Origin: Candidatus Dadabacteria bacterium UBA1144
Lineage (GTDB): Bacteria > Desulfobacterota_D > UBA1144
Assembly: GCA_905181755.1 (NCBI GenBank)
Contig: CAJIYY010000039.1
Location: 1 to 14,812, forward strand
DNA: 14,812 nucleotides
Reading direction: 5' to 3'
Numbering within the stretch: the stretch's first letter is position 1; each line of letters starts with the position of its first letter. Under the pieces are notes generated by a model. The model was not told the DNA's origin. It searched no databases and saw only the letters and a program-made list of their open reading frames with translations. This document shows, piece after piece, positions 6,183 to 13,408 of the stretch. The position numbers and the translations under genes are program-made.

Positions 6183-7915
6183 TAGTAAGCGCTCTACTCA
6201 TAGTTATTATTGTAAGGCTGTTTTTCATCCAGATTATTAATGGAGAAGAGTACGAACAGATTTCTAGAAATAATTTTTTAAAGGAAGTGCTAGTCCCCTC
6301 ACCAAGAGGCTCAATTCTTGATAGGTTTGGAAAAGAAATTGCAGTTAGCAGGCCTGTTGTTAACCTTTACTATAAAACTAGTTCAATAGATGATTTGTCA
6401 GAGATAAAGAAGTTTCTTGTGTTCGACTTGGGTATTAGAAAAGAAATAGTTAAAAAAGTTCTCAACAAGGCTGCGATTTCTTCGAATAAAAATAAAAGGT
6501 TCTTAATCAAAGAGAATTTGAAGTTAGACATCATATATAAAATAGAGAGTAGATCGAATTCTTTTCAATCTTTAGAGCTAGTTGTCGATTACTTAAGAGT
6601 TTACCCTTTTAATGAAGTGGGATCTCATAAATTCGGGTATTTAAAATCAAACGATAAGCGAGATTTTGTCTATGGGTCTTTTCTGTCGACACGACTAGGA
6701 GCATCTGGACTAGAGAAGGTGTACGACTCAAAACTCCAGGGAGAAAATGGTTCGAGATATTTGTTGATAGACAGTAGGGGTCGCGAGGTGTTTTCGAAAG
6801 TTGTTTCAATTGACAAGAGAAAGATAAAAAATATTCCCGGTCAAGATTTAAGTTTAACTATAGATATAGAGATGGAAAAGCTTATCTATGATTCGTTCGG
6901 AGATTTTAACGGAGCTGCAATTGTCCATGATATAGAGTCAGGTGAAATATTGGCACTAGTAAGCAAGCCTTCTTTTGATCCCAATCTTTTCTCTAGGAGT
7001 ATGTCAACGAAAATTTGGAAAAATTTAAGGTCCGGGAGTGAGAAACCTCTTTTAAATCGTGCTTTTCTTTCTTCAAATCCACCGGGGTCTATAATAAAAA
7101 TTGTAACAGCCGTTGCTGCATTGGAAGAGGGGGCGATTGAAGAAGAGACTGAGTATTACTGTCCAGGATATTATCAATTAGGAGAAAGAAAGTTCAGATG
7201 TTGGAAAAAGAGCGGTCACGGAAAAGTTAACGTGGTTAGGGCTTTGATTTCTTCATGTGACGTCTTCTTTTATAGGGCTGGGCTGTCTCTAGGAGTTGAA
7301 GCCTATTCTCGATGGTTAGAGAATTTTGGGTTTGGTAAGAGAGTGGCTCTCCCATTCCCACAAAGGCCTGGTGTTATTCCCGATAAGAATTTTATTGACA
7401 AGTATCTTAAAGGTAAATTCTACCGTGGTGATATGGCCAATGTTGCAATTGGCCAGGGTTATCTAACCATAAATCCTCTTCAGGCATCTATAATGACTTC
7501 TATAATTGCATCGAATGGTTCTTATCCTAATTTAAGAATCACTAATGATGGGGAAAATATTAAAAATGAGAATCTATCAATTTCAGAAAAAACTTTAATG
7601 TTGGTTCAGAAGGGATTGTTAGGAGTTGTGAATGAAAATGGTGGCACAGGCTTTGATGCCTTTGATGATGGTCAACTGGCGGGTAAAACTGGAACAGCGC
7701 AGGTTATATCAAAAAGCTCCAGAAAATATAATTCAGGTAAGTTCAAAAATCATGGCTGGTATACTTCGTACTATCCTTTCGCAAGCCCTAAAATAGTCGT
7801 TACTGTTTTTGTTGAGAATGGAGTATCAGGTGGAAGATCTGCAGGACCTATAATTAAGAAGGTCGTTAAATATTATAAGAATAATTATTTAAACCTCAAA
7901 GGAGAGAGTAATTGA
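6146..7915 (+). CDS. mrdA: Penicillin-binding protein 2, elongation-specific transpeptidase
   Basis: A class B PBP that cross-links peptidoglycan during lateral growth, working with RodA. The 589 residues have a short cytoplasmic N-terminus, one transmembrane helix at about 8-30, the pedestal start PSPRGSILDRFGKEIA (51-66), and the transpeptidase domain from about 250. Catalytic motifs are S-I-I-K with serine S315 (PPGSIIKIV), SCD at 370-372 in place of SxN, as is usual for PBP2, and KTGTAQV from K514. The two cysteines in CPGYYQLGERKFRCW (339-353) are conserved in PBP2 proteins. No in-frame start downstream would leave the membrane segment intact, so the 37-base overlap with mreD is probably real. 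The stop overlaps the TTG start of rodA (TTGA). The symbol mrdA is the E. coli name; pbpA is also used. Confidence 0.97.
   Translation: MAKSERPNLSILIVSALLIVIIVRLFFIQIINGEEYEQISRNNFLKEVLVPSPRGSILDRFGKEIAVSRPVVNLYYKTSSIDDLSEIKKFLVFDLGIRKEIVKKVLNKAAISSNKNKRFLIKENLKLDIIYKIESRSNSFQSLELVVDYLRVYPFNEVGSHKFGYLKSNDKRDFVYGSFLSTRLGASGLEKVYDSKLQGENGSRYLLIDSRGREVFSKVVSIDKRKIKNIPGQDLSLTIDIEMEKLIYDSFGDFNGAAIVHDIESGEILALVSKPSFDPNLFSRSMSTKIWKNLRSGSEKPLLNRAFLSSNPPGSIIKIVTAVAALEEGAIEEETEYYCPGYYQLGERKFRCWKKSGHGKVNVVRALISSCDVFFYRAGLSLGVEAYSRWLENFGFGKRVALPFPQRPGVIPDKNFIDKYLKGKFYRGDMANVAIGQGYLTINPLQASIMTSIIASNGSYPNLRITNDGENIKNENLSISEKTLMLVQKGLLGVVNENGGTGFDAFDDGQLAGKTGTAQVISKSSRKYNSGKFKNHGWYTSYYPFASPKIVVTVFVENGVSGGRSAGPIIKKVVKYYKNNYLNLKGESN
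7898..7908 (+). promoter_or_regulatory. Shine-Dalgarno site that selects the rodA TTG start
   Basis: AAAGGAGAGAG, with GGAG at 7901-7904, lies inside the end of the PBP2 gene. The GGAG core is 7 bases before TTG (7912) but 19 before the first in-frame ATG (7924). The spacing favours TTG as the rodA start, which overlaps the PBP2 stop as TTGA. Confidence 0.65.
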
Positions 7916-9018
7916 CCAATTTTATGGCAAGGCCAGATGCCAAGATCCTTATGGCAGGTTTTCTAATTATGATTTTAAGTTTTCTTAATTTGCTTTTTAT
8001 TAGCGATGAGGCATTTCTCAGCTCATATGCATTTAAGCAGTTCCTTTGGATGATTGTAGCGGCTGTTATATTCTTTGTCGTATCTAAGTTGAGACTGCAA
8101 ACGATTAAAAAAGTTTCCGTACCTTTCTATCTTCTTTCTATTTTTATGCTAGTTTTTGTTTTAATAGTTGGTGAAGAGATCTCTGGCGCTAAGAGTTGGA
8201 TTAGCATTGGAGGGTTTATGTCTTTTCAGCCTTCTGAGTTAGTTAAGATTTCATTAATATTTATAATTGCAAAATTTTATTCTGACCTTGGAGCTTATTC
8301 TAAATCTTATTTGATAAAATACGTTTTAGGGCTGGCATTTTTTGCCCTCCCTTTCGTTCTGATAATGCTTCAGCCTGATTTGGGCTCAGCATTAATGTTG
8401 CTAGGAATTTCATTGTCTGTAATTATTAGTTTCTCCTACAATAAGACTATATTTCTATCAATTCTGTTGATAATTGTAGCTTTATCTGTGCCAGTATGGA
8501 ACTATGGATTAAAGGATTATCAGAAGGAAAGGATAACGAGTTTTATATATCCAGAAAATGATCCATCTGGCTATGGGTACAATGTCATCCAATCAAAAGT
8601 GGCTATTGGATCTGGTAAGTTTTTTGGAAAAGGCTTAGGGAACAGTTCACAGGGGAAATTGAAATTTTTGCCAGAGAAGCATACTGATTTTGCTTTTTCT
8701 GTATGGGCAGAACAAACTGGCTTTCTTGGCTCAATGATAATAATTGGTCTCTACTCATTTATAGTTATATATTCCTTGCTCTTCTTGAATAAGATCAGGG
8801 ACAGTTTTCTTCAAGTTCTCCTTTTTGGCTTAAGCTCATATTTCTTTTTTCATTTATTAATAAATATATCTATGACTATAGGTCTCTTCCCAGTTGTTGG
8901 GATACCTTTGCTGATGTTTAGCTATGGAGGCTCATCTCTAATTTGTGGAGCGGTTTCCCTCAGCCTGATGGCTCTTATTATTAGTGAGTATAGAGACGTA
9001 AATAGGTTGGGTCTTTAA
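7912..9018 (+). CDS. rodA: Peptidoglycan glycosyltransferase RodA (SEDS family)
   Basis: RodA polymerises lipid II into glycan strands and pairs with PBP2 at the membrane. The 368-residue product has about ten transmembrane helices and the SEDS signatures: QPSELVKISLIFIIAKF (106-122), LQPDLGSAL (153-161), YGYNVIQSKVAIGSGKFFGKG (221-241), LPEKHTDFAFSVWAEQTG (253-270, with the aspartate needed for polymerase activity) and PVVGIPLLMFSYGGSS (327-342). Length is typical. Start TTG at 7912 is chosen from the ribosome-binding site and the 4-base overlap; ATG at 7924 would remove only four residues. It ends exactly one codon before the TTG of the biotin ligase gene, completing the mre-mrd cluster. 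Confidence 0.97.
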   Translation: MTNFMARPDAKILMAGFLIMILSFLNLLFISDEAFLSSYAFKQFLWMIVAAVIFFVVSKLRLQTIKKVSVPFYLLSIFMLVFVLIVGEEISGAKSWISIGGFMSFQPSELVKISLIFIIAKFYSDLGAYSKSYLIKYVLGLAFFALPFVLIMLQPDLGSALMLLGISLSVIISFSYNKTIFLSILLIIVALSVPVWNYGLKDYQKERITSFIYPENDPSGYGYNVIQSKVAIGSGKFFGKGLGNSSQGKLKFLPEKHTDFAFSVWAEQTGFLGSMIIIGLYSFIVIYSLLFLNKIRDSFLQVLLFGLSSYFFFHLLINISMTIGLFPVVGIPLLMFSYGGSSLICGAVSLSLMALIISEYRDVNRLGL

Positions 9019-9801
9019 TTGTTGTTGAATTTAAGAGATAAGATTCGTAAGAATAAGATTCTAAGCTCTCCTATGAATACGGTCATCATACTTGATTCAG
9101 TTGATTCTACTAACTCTTATGCAAAATCTCTTGATAATCCTTCTCATTTAACGGTGATTGTAGCAAACAATCAAACTAAAGGTAGAGGAAGAGACGGTAG
9201 AGAGTGGAAGTCTTTTGGAGAAAAGAATATTTCTTTATCTTTAATTTTAGATTACCCCTTAGATGGGGATCATTTAGGCCTCCTATCAATTTTGACCGCA
9301 AATGCAGTTGTAGAGACTATTGAGAGTCTTAATTTAAAGGCTGAAGTTAAATGGCCAAATGATATTTTAGTAAAATCAAAGAAGATTTCTGGGATATTAT
9401 CTGAGGCTGTATTTAAAAATAATAAGTCTAAATACTTAATCGTAGGAGTTGGTATTAATGTTAACTCGACTAGCCAAGATTTTGATACCGAAAATTTTAA
9501 ATATCGACTGGAGCCAACAAGTGTTAAGTCAGAGACTGGTGGTTCTTGTTCAAGAGAGGATTTAATATTAGTTTTTTTAGTTTCTTTTTTCGGTTGGATT
9601 CAGAAGTTTAAACATAAGAAATATAAAGAAATATTAGATTTTTGGCTAAAGAGGTATCCTGATTTCGGAAGAACTGTATCTGTCCTTAAGAATGGGGAAC
9701 AAATAGACGGAAAAATAGTAAACTTAAGCTTAAATGGGGAGCTTCTACTTGATGTTGGAGGAAAGATTGAAATAGTTAATTCAGGTGAAATATTTGCTTA
9801 G
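9019..9801 (+). CDS. birA: Biotin-[acetyl-CoA carboxylase] ligase, short form without DNA-binding domain
   Basis: It adenylates biotin and attaches it to the carrier protein of acetyl-CoA carboxylase, feeding fatty-acid synthesis. Motifs are DSVDSTNSYAK (26-36), the biotinyl-adenylate loop KGRGRDGREW (54-63), VKWPNDILVKSKKISGILSEA (110-130) and IVGVGINVN (141-149), followed by the C-terminal SH3-like domain (about 218-258). There is no helix-turn-helix repressor domain, so it is a class I, enzyme-only ligase. The start is uncertain. TTG at 9019 directly follows the rodA stop and is followed by two more TTG codons; ATG at 9073 would give 242 residues and remove a basic lead segment. No good Shine-Dalgarno site supports either. 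It overlaps the convergent 103-residue gene by a few bases at the stop. Confidence 0.95.
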   Translation: MLLNLRDKIRKNKILSSPMNTVIILDSVDSTNSYAKSLDNPSHLTVIVANNQTKGRGRDGREWKSFGEKNISLSLILDYPLDGDHLGLLSILTANAVVETIESLNLKAEVKWPNDILVKSKKISGILSEAVFKNNKSKYLIVGVGINVNSTSQDFDTENFKYRLEPTSVKSETGGSCSREDLILVFLVSFFGWIQKFKHKKYKEILDFWLKRYPDFGRTVSVLKNGEQIDGKIVNLSLNGELLLDVGGKIEIVNSGEIFA

Positions 9802-10109
9802 ATAATTTTTATAATTTCGTCTTTTAGTTTTGTCATTAAATCAGTCCATTTCTCTCCACTCTTAAAATCATTTATTGGTAGCTCTTTATTGATTTCTATC
9901 CCATTAGTAGTGATGTTGATATCATAATTTTTCTTTTTTTTTAAAATTTCTCCGAATTTAATTAGTGCTTCTATACTTTCTTCATCTTTTCCTTTGAAGG
10001 TAGTCCTGAGGTTGATATTCTGCTCCATGCCTTCGTATAGGAGGTTCCACATTGATCCAGGGGCAGTAAGACCAAATCTTAGCTCAATTCTTTTGTTTTT
10101 ATTTATCAT
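9798..10109 (-). CDS. Unrecognised 103-residue cytoplasmic protein
   Basis: From ATG at 10109-10107 (a TTG one codon earlier is also possible) it reads MINKNKRIELRFGLTAPGSM and runs to TAA at 9800-9798. There is no signal peptide or membrane helix. It is rich in K, I, N and E, with two likely amphipathic helices (about 42-60 and 85-103) around short beta strands at 8-14, 32-38 and 63-74, so a small alpha/beta fold is plausible. I do not recognise a family. It is convergent with the biotin ligase gene, overlapping its stop, and divergent from rluD by 34 bases. Codon use looks like the neighbours. Its only support is an open frame that fills an otherwise empty gap, hence moderate confidence. 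Confidence 0.6.
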   Translation of the reverse strand: MINKNKRIELRFGLTAPGSMWNLLYEGMEQNINLRTTFKGKDEESIEALIKFGEILKKKKNYDINITTNGIEINKELPINDFKSGEKWTDLMTKLKDEIIKII

Positions 10110-10143
10110 CAAACAATCTCATCTAATATATACTAAGAATAAA

Positions 10144-11088
10144 ATGGATAATAAGATATGGCAATCAAAAATAATAATTAGCCAAATCGAGAAGAGGCTC
10201 GATAAGTTTTTGGTCGAGAACTTTCCCGAAAAGTCTCGGTCTTATATTACAAAATTAATCAAGGATGAATTTGTGCTATGTAATGGCTCAAGTACTAAGG
10301 CATCGTACAAGCTCAAGCTTGACGATTCTATTTCTGTAGCTTTTCCAAAACTTAAGGACTCATCTTTAGAGCCATTTGATATCCCCTTAGTTTTCTTTTA
10401 TGAGGATGACTATATGGCAGTTATAGAAAAGCCGCCTATGATACCTGTCCATACAGGAGCAGGAATTAATACACCTACTCTTGTAAACGGACTTCTTTTT
10501 CATTGTAAGAATCTTTCAGGAATAGGGGGAGTTCTAAGGCCCGGGATTGTTCACAGGTTAGACAAAGAAACATCTGGAGTAATGATAGTTGCAAAGAACG
10601 ACTACGCTCACAATCGTCTTTCAAATCAATTCAAAGAAAGGAAAGTTAAAAAATCATATTTTGCTATTGTTTATGGAGTTCCAGATAAAGATGAGGGAAT
10701 AATAAATTTTGAAATAGGCAGAGATAAGAACAATAGAGTGAAGATCTCTAATAATTCTAGGTCACTACGAAAGGCTGAAACAAGATGGAGAATTAGCAGG
10801 AGGTTTAATAATTATTCTTTAATTGAGGCTTTCCCATTAACAGGAAGAACTCACCAAATTCGAGTTCATTTAGATTTAATAGGGCATCCTGTAGTTGGAG
10901 ATAAAGTGTATGGAAAAGGGTTTGCTGGGAGCTTAGATTTAGAGTTAAAAAAAGTTACCAATAGACACTTGCTACACGCGGGATCAATTGAATTTACTCA
11001 TCCAGCCAGCGGAGAGATTATGAAGATAACCTCAGAAATACCGGACGATTTTAATAAATTTATTGGTGTTTTGGGCGATCATGAATAA
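10144..11088 (+). CDS. rluD: RluD-type 23S rRNA pseudouridine synthase
   Basis: RluA/RluD-family enzymes isomerise uridines to pseudouridine; RluD modifies helix 69 of 23S rRNA. The 314 residues have an N-terminal S4 RNA-binding domain (about 16-66; KRLDKFLVENFPEKSRSYI) and the catalytic domain with PGIVHRLDKETSGVMIVAK (133-151), where D140 is the catalytic aspartate, and GRTHQIRVHLDLIGHPVVGD further on. I start at the ATG at 10144; the longer open frame to 9994 is rejected because it would run through the 5' half of the minus-strand gene and adds no family sequence. Its stop overlaps the pgeF ATG by 8 bases (ATGAATAA), an order also known in E. coli (rluD-yfiH). The exact rRNA target is inferred from the subfamily, not proven; RluA/RluC-type specificity is the alternative. 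Confidence 0.9.
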   Translation: MDNKIWQSKIIISQIEKRLDKFLVENFPEKSRSYITKLIKDEFVLCNGSSTKASYKLKLDDSISVAFPKLKDSSLEPFDIPLVFFYEDDYMAVIEKPPMIPVHTGAGINTPTLVNGLLFHCKNLSGIGGVLRPGIVHRLDKETSGVMIVAKNDYAHNRLSNQFKERKVKKSYFAIVYGVPDKDEGIINFEIGRDKNNRVKISNNSRSLRKAETRWRISRRFNNYSLIEAFPLTGRTHQIRVHLDLIGHPVVGDKVYGKGFAGSLDLELKKVTNRHLLHAGSIEFTHPASGEIMKITSEIPDDFNKFIGVLGDHE

Positions 11089-11743
11089 TTATTTTAAGTC
11101 TAAGCTCTTAAGAGACAATCCTTCAGTTGTCCACTTTTTTGGCAATAAAAATTTTACTACACCTAACAAAGAGGAAGTATTTTTTTTGCATCAAGTTCAT
11201 AGTACCAAGGTTGTTAATTTGGATGATGAAATGATTAAACTCAGCAATCAGTTGGATGGTGATGCTATAGTAACTTCAATAAAAGGGCTATTTTTGGGAG
11301 TCAAAACTGCTGATTGTGTTCCAATATTAATAACATCAACAAGTGGAATTTTTGTTTCGGCAGTTCATTCTGGTTGGAGAGGTACTTATAACGAGATTGT
11401 TCGAAATGTTATTGAGGACATTCTAGACAACTATAAGCTTAATAGAGATGACTTGGTTTGTGCAATCGGCCCCTCTATTGGATTGTGTTGCTATGAAGTT
11501 AGTACTACCATGTATTTAAAATTCAGAGATAAATTTGATTTAGATAATGATAATTATAGATTCATAGAAGGTAAACATTTTCTAAATCTTGCAAATATTA
11601 ATAAAAAAATTATTAATAATTGTGGAGTTTTTAATGTAGAATCAATAACTAATTGCACTGGATGTGATGGTGGCTTTTTTTCTTATAGGGCAGATGGCTC
11701 AAGAGATAAAAGTCAGATTAGTATTATTAAAACTATTAGATAA
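11081..11743 (+). CDS. pgeF: PgeF/YfiH family protein (multicopper-oxidase-like fold, peptidoglycan editing factor)
   Basis: Family members, also called DUF152, YlmD or LACC1-like, have a fold with a conserved H-C-H metal site. E. coli YfiH corrects mis-built peptidoglycan precursors; other members act on nucleosides. The 220 residues show LHQVHSTKVV with H40, GVKTADCVPILI with C79 and VSAVHSGWRGTYNEIV with H96, which together form the conserved metal site, then CAIGPSIGLCCYEV and the terminal TNCTGCDGGFFSYRADGSRD. The start at ATG 11081 overlaps the rluD stop (ATGAATAA); a TTG at 11063 in the same frame is less likely. The stop is at 11741-11743. The substrate in this organism is not known. 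A cell-wall role would fit the mre cluster nearby but is not implied by it. Confidence 0.93.
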   Translation: MNNYFKSKLLRDNPSVVHFFGNKNFTTPNKEEVFFLHQVHSTKVVNLDDEMIKLSNQLDGDAIVTSIKGLFLGVKTADCVPILITSTSGIFVSAVHSGWRGTYNEIVRNVIEDILDNYKLNRDDLVCAIGPSIGLCCYEVSTTMYLKFRDKFDLDNDNYRFIEGKHFLNLANINKKIINNCGVFNVESITNCTGCDGGFFSYRADGSRDKSQISIIKTIR

Positions 11744-11759
11744 AATAATAAGAGACTAT

Positions 11760-11765
11760 AAGGAG
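11760..11765 (+). promoter_or_regulatory. Shine-Dalgarno site that fixes the start of the 144-residue gene
   Basis: AAGGAG (11760-11765) lies 7 bases before ATG 11773 but only 1 base before ATG 11767. The spacing makes 11773 the likely start and the protein 144 residues long. Confidence 0.75.
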
Positions 11766-11772
11766 AATGGTA

Positions 11773-12207
11773 ATGTTAAATATTGGTTGTCTAGTTGTTA
11801 ATGAAGACTATGATATGTTGAAGTCTTCTATGAAAGAAAACAAGCTGCCGCATTTTAGTTATTCGTTGATTGTAACTGGTGCACCTGAGGGAAGCTCCCC
11901 CACCACTCTAACCTTATATGTCCTAGAATTTGTATCTTCCAACCTATCAATTGGTTTTACTTTGCCTTCAGATAAGCCTATAGAGAAAGAACTAGAAGTT
12001 GTATTTACGACTCAGCCAACAGCTGATGTAAAGATGCCTGATGATTTAAAGTTGATTTGCGAATTTTCAGATGAAAAGAAAGAAACTACTTATGATGGAG
12101 AAAACTTGGAGAAGCTAGAGTATATAGGTTACTCGCTCGAGAAGTTCTATGGAACCAAGAAGGCTACTTTTTATTTATTTGACTATGAAGGGATAACAAA
12201 GATTTAA
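11773..12207 (+). CDS. Unrecognised 144-residue soluble protein upstream of argG
   Basis: The start is chosen from the ribosome-binding site; the sequence begins MLNIGCLVVNEDYDMLKSS. No signal peptide, membrane helix or nucleotide-binding motif is visible. The composition is acidic, with E/D near one in six, and an alternating hydrophobic pattern in LTLYVLEFV (46-54), LSIGFTL (58-64) and LEVVFTTQP (74-82) suggests a beta-rich core. The C-terminal part has YDGENLEKLEYIGYSLEKFYG and ends in ATFYLFDYEG. I recognise no family. It precedes argG by 4 bases on the same strand and follows pgeF by 29 bases, so it is probably co-transcribed with argG and queA. Nothing in the sequence ties it to arginine metabolism. 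Confidence 0.75.
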   Translation: MLNIGCLVVNEDYDMLKSSMKENKLPHFSYSLIVTGAPEGSSPTTLTLYVLEFVSSNLSIGFTLPSDKPIEKELEVVFTTQPTADVKMPDDLKLICEFSDEKKETTYDGENLEKLEYIGYSLEKFYGTKKATFYLFDYEGITKI

Positions 12208-12211
12208 TTAT

Positions 12212-13408
12212 ATGAAAAAGAGATCTATAGTTCTTGCTTACTCAGGAGGCCTTGATACCTCCATAATACTTCATTGGCTAAAGGAAAATTATAATGCTGA
12301 CATTATTGCTTATATAGCAGATCTTGGCCAAGGTGAAGACCTTAAGGCTATTGCAAAGAGAGCAAAAGATGTTGGAGCCAAGAAGGTCTACGTAGAGAAC
12401 CTTAGAAATGAATTTGTTAAAGACTATGTCTTTCCTATGATTCAGGCTAGTTCCGTTTATGAGGGAAATTATTTACTAGGAACTTCTATAGCTAGGCCCC
12501 TAATTGCGAAGAGACAAATTGAAATAGCAAAAAAAGAAAAATCTTTTGCAGTCTCTCACGGCTCCACTGGAAAAGGAAATGATCAAATTAGATTTGAACT
12601 TTCTTTTAATGCTCTTAGTCCTGATATAGAAATTATTGCCCCTTGGAGAATATGGGATCTTAAATCTAGAGAAGATTGTATTCGCTATGCTAGAAAAAAT
12701 AAAATCTCAGTTCCAGTCACAAAAGCAAAGCCTTATAGTTGTGATCGAAACATCTACCATATTAGCTATGAAGGTGGGGTACTGGAGGACCCTTGGACTG
12801 AGCCGCCAGTAGAAATGTACGAGTCTGTAAGATTACTTGAAAAAACTCCTAATAAAGCTACAAGTATAATAGTTACTTTCAAAGATGGTATACCGGTAGC
12901 TGTCGATAACAAAAAACTCTCCCCTGTTACCTTGCTAGAGAAACTCAATAAAATTGGTGGTACGAATGGAGTTGGAGTTGTTGATATTGTTGAGAACCGT
13001 TTTGTTGGTATGAAGTCTAGGGGTGTTTACGAAACACCAGGTGGTACAATTCTAAATATAGCTCATCGAGCTATCGAGTCACTAACTATGGATAGAGAAG
13101 TTATGCATATTCGTGATTCTTTGGTGCCAAAAATTTCACAGTTGATTTATAATGGTTTCTGGTTCTCTCCTGAGATGTCTACGGTAATGGCATTAGTTAA
13201 ACAGTCACAAAAAAATATTTCTGGTGATGTTAGGTTAAAAATTTATAAAGGAAATGTTGTTGTGTCAGGTAGAAAATCCAAGTTTTCTTTATATAACGCT
13301 AACCTTGCGACATTTGAGGAAGACAATCTCTATGATCAAAAAGATGCAACAGGATTTATTAAACTTAATTCTCTAAGACTTATTCTTGATAAGCTTAAAA
13401 GTAAATGA
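12212..13408 (+). CDS. argG: Argininosuccinate synthase
   Basis: It joins citrulline and aspartate with ATP to argininosuccinate, the seventh step of arginine biosynthesis. The 398 residues match the family length. Motifs are the ATP-binding AYSGGLDTSIILHW (9-22), GTSIARPLIAKR (90-101), the citrulline/aspartate site HGSTGKGNDQIRFE (116-129), KPYSCDRNIYHISYEGGVLEDP and the terminal LYNANLATFEEDNLYDQKDA followed by GFIKL. All key catalytic segments are present without truncation. It begins 4 bases after the stop of the 144-residue gene, with no Shine-Dalgarno site, and its stop overlaps the queA start as ATGA. Reinitiation after the upstream gene could drive its translation. No other arginine gene lies in the window. 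Confidence 0.98.
   Translation: MKKRSIVLAYSGGLDTSIILHWLKENYNADIIAYIADLGQGEDLKAIAKRAKDVGAKKVYVENLRNEFVKDYVFPMIQASSVYEGNYLLGTSIARPLIAKRQIEIAKKEKSFAVSHGSTGKGNDQIRFELSFNALSPDIEIIAPWRIWDLKSREDCIRYARKNKISVPVTKAKPYSCDRNIYHISYEGGVLEDPWTEPPVEMYESVRLLEKTPNKATSIIVTFKDGIPVAVDNKKLSPVTLLEKLNKIGGTNGVGVVDIVENRFVGMKSRGVYETPGGTILNIAHRAIESLTMDREVMHIRDSLVPKISQLIYNGFWFSPEMSTVMALVKQSQKNISGDVRLKIYKGNVVVSGRKSKFSLYNANLATFEEDNLYDQKDATGFIKLNSLRLILDKLKSK

Noticed and set aside
7250..7270. PBP2 SxN motif appears as SCD
   Set aside because: SxD at this position is usual for elongation-specific PBP2 proteins, so it is not a lost active-site residue.
9994..10143. Longer N-terminus for the RluD-type gene starting at 9994
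   Set aside because: It would overlap the minus-strand gene's 5' half, and the S4 domain starts after the ATG at 10144.
10124..10143. Leaderless promoter for rluD
   Set aside because: TATACT at 10129-10134 resembles a -10, but it leaves 9 bases to the ATG and has no -35 partner, so it was not called.
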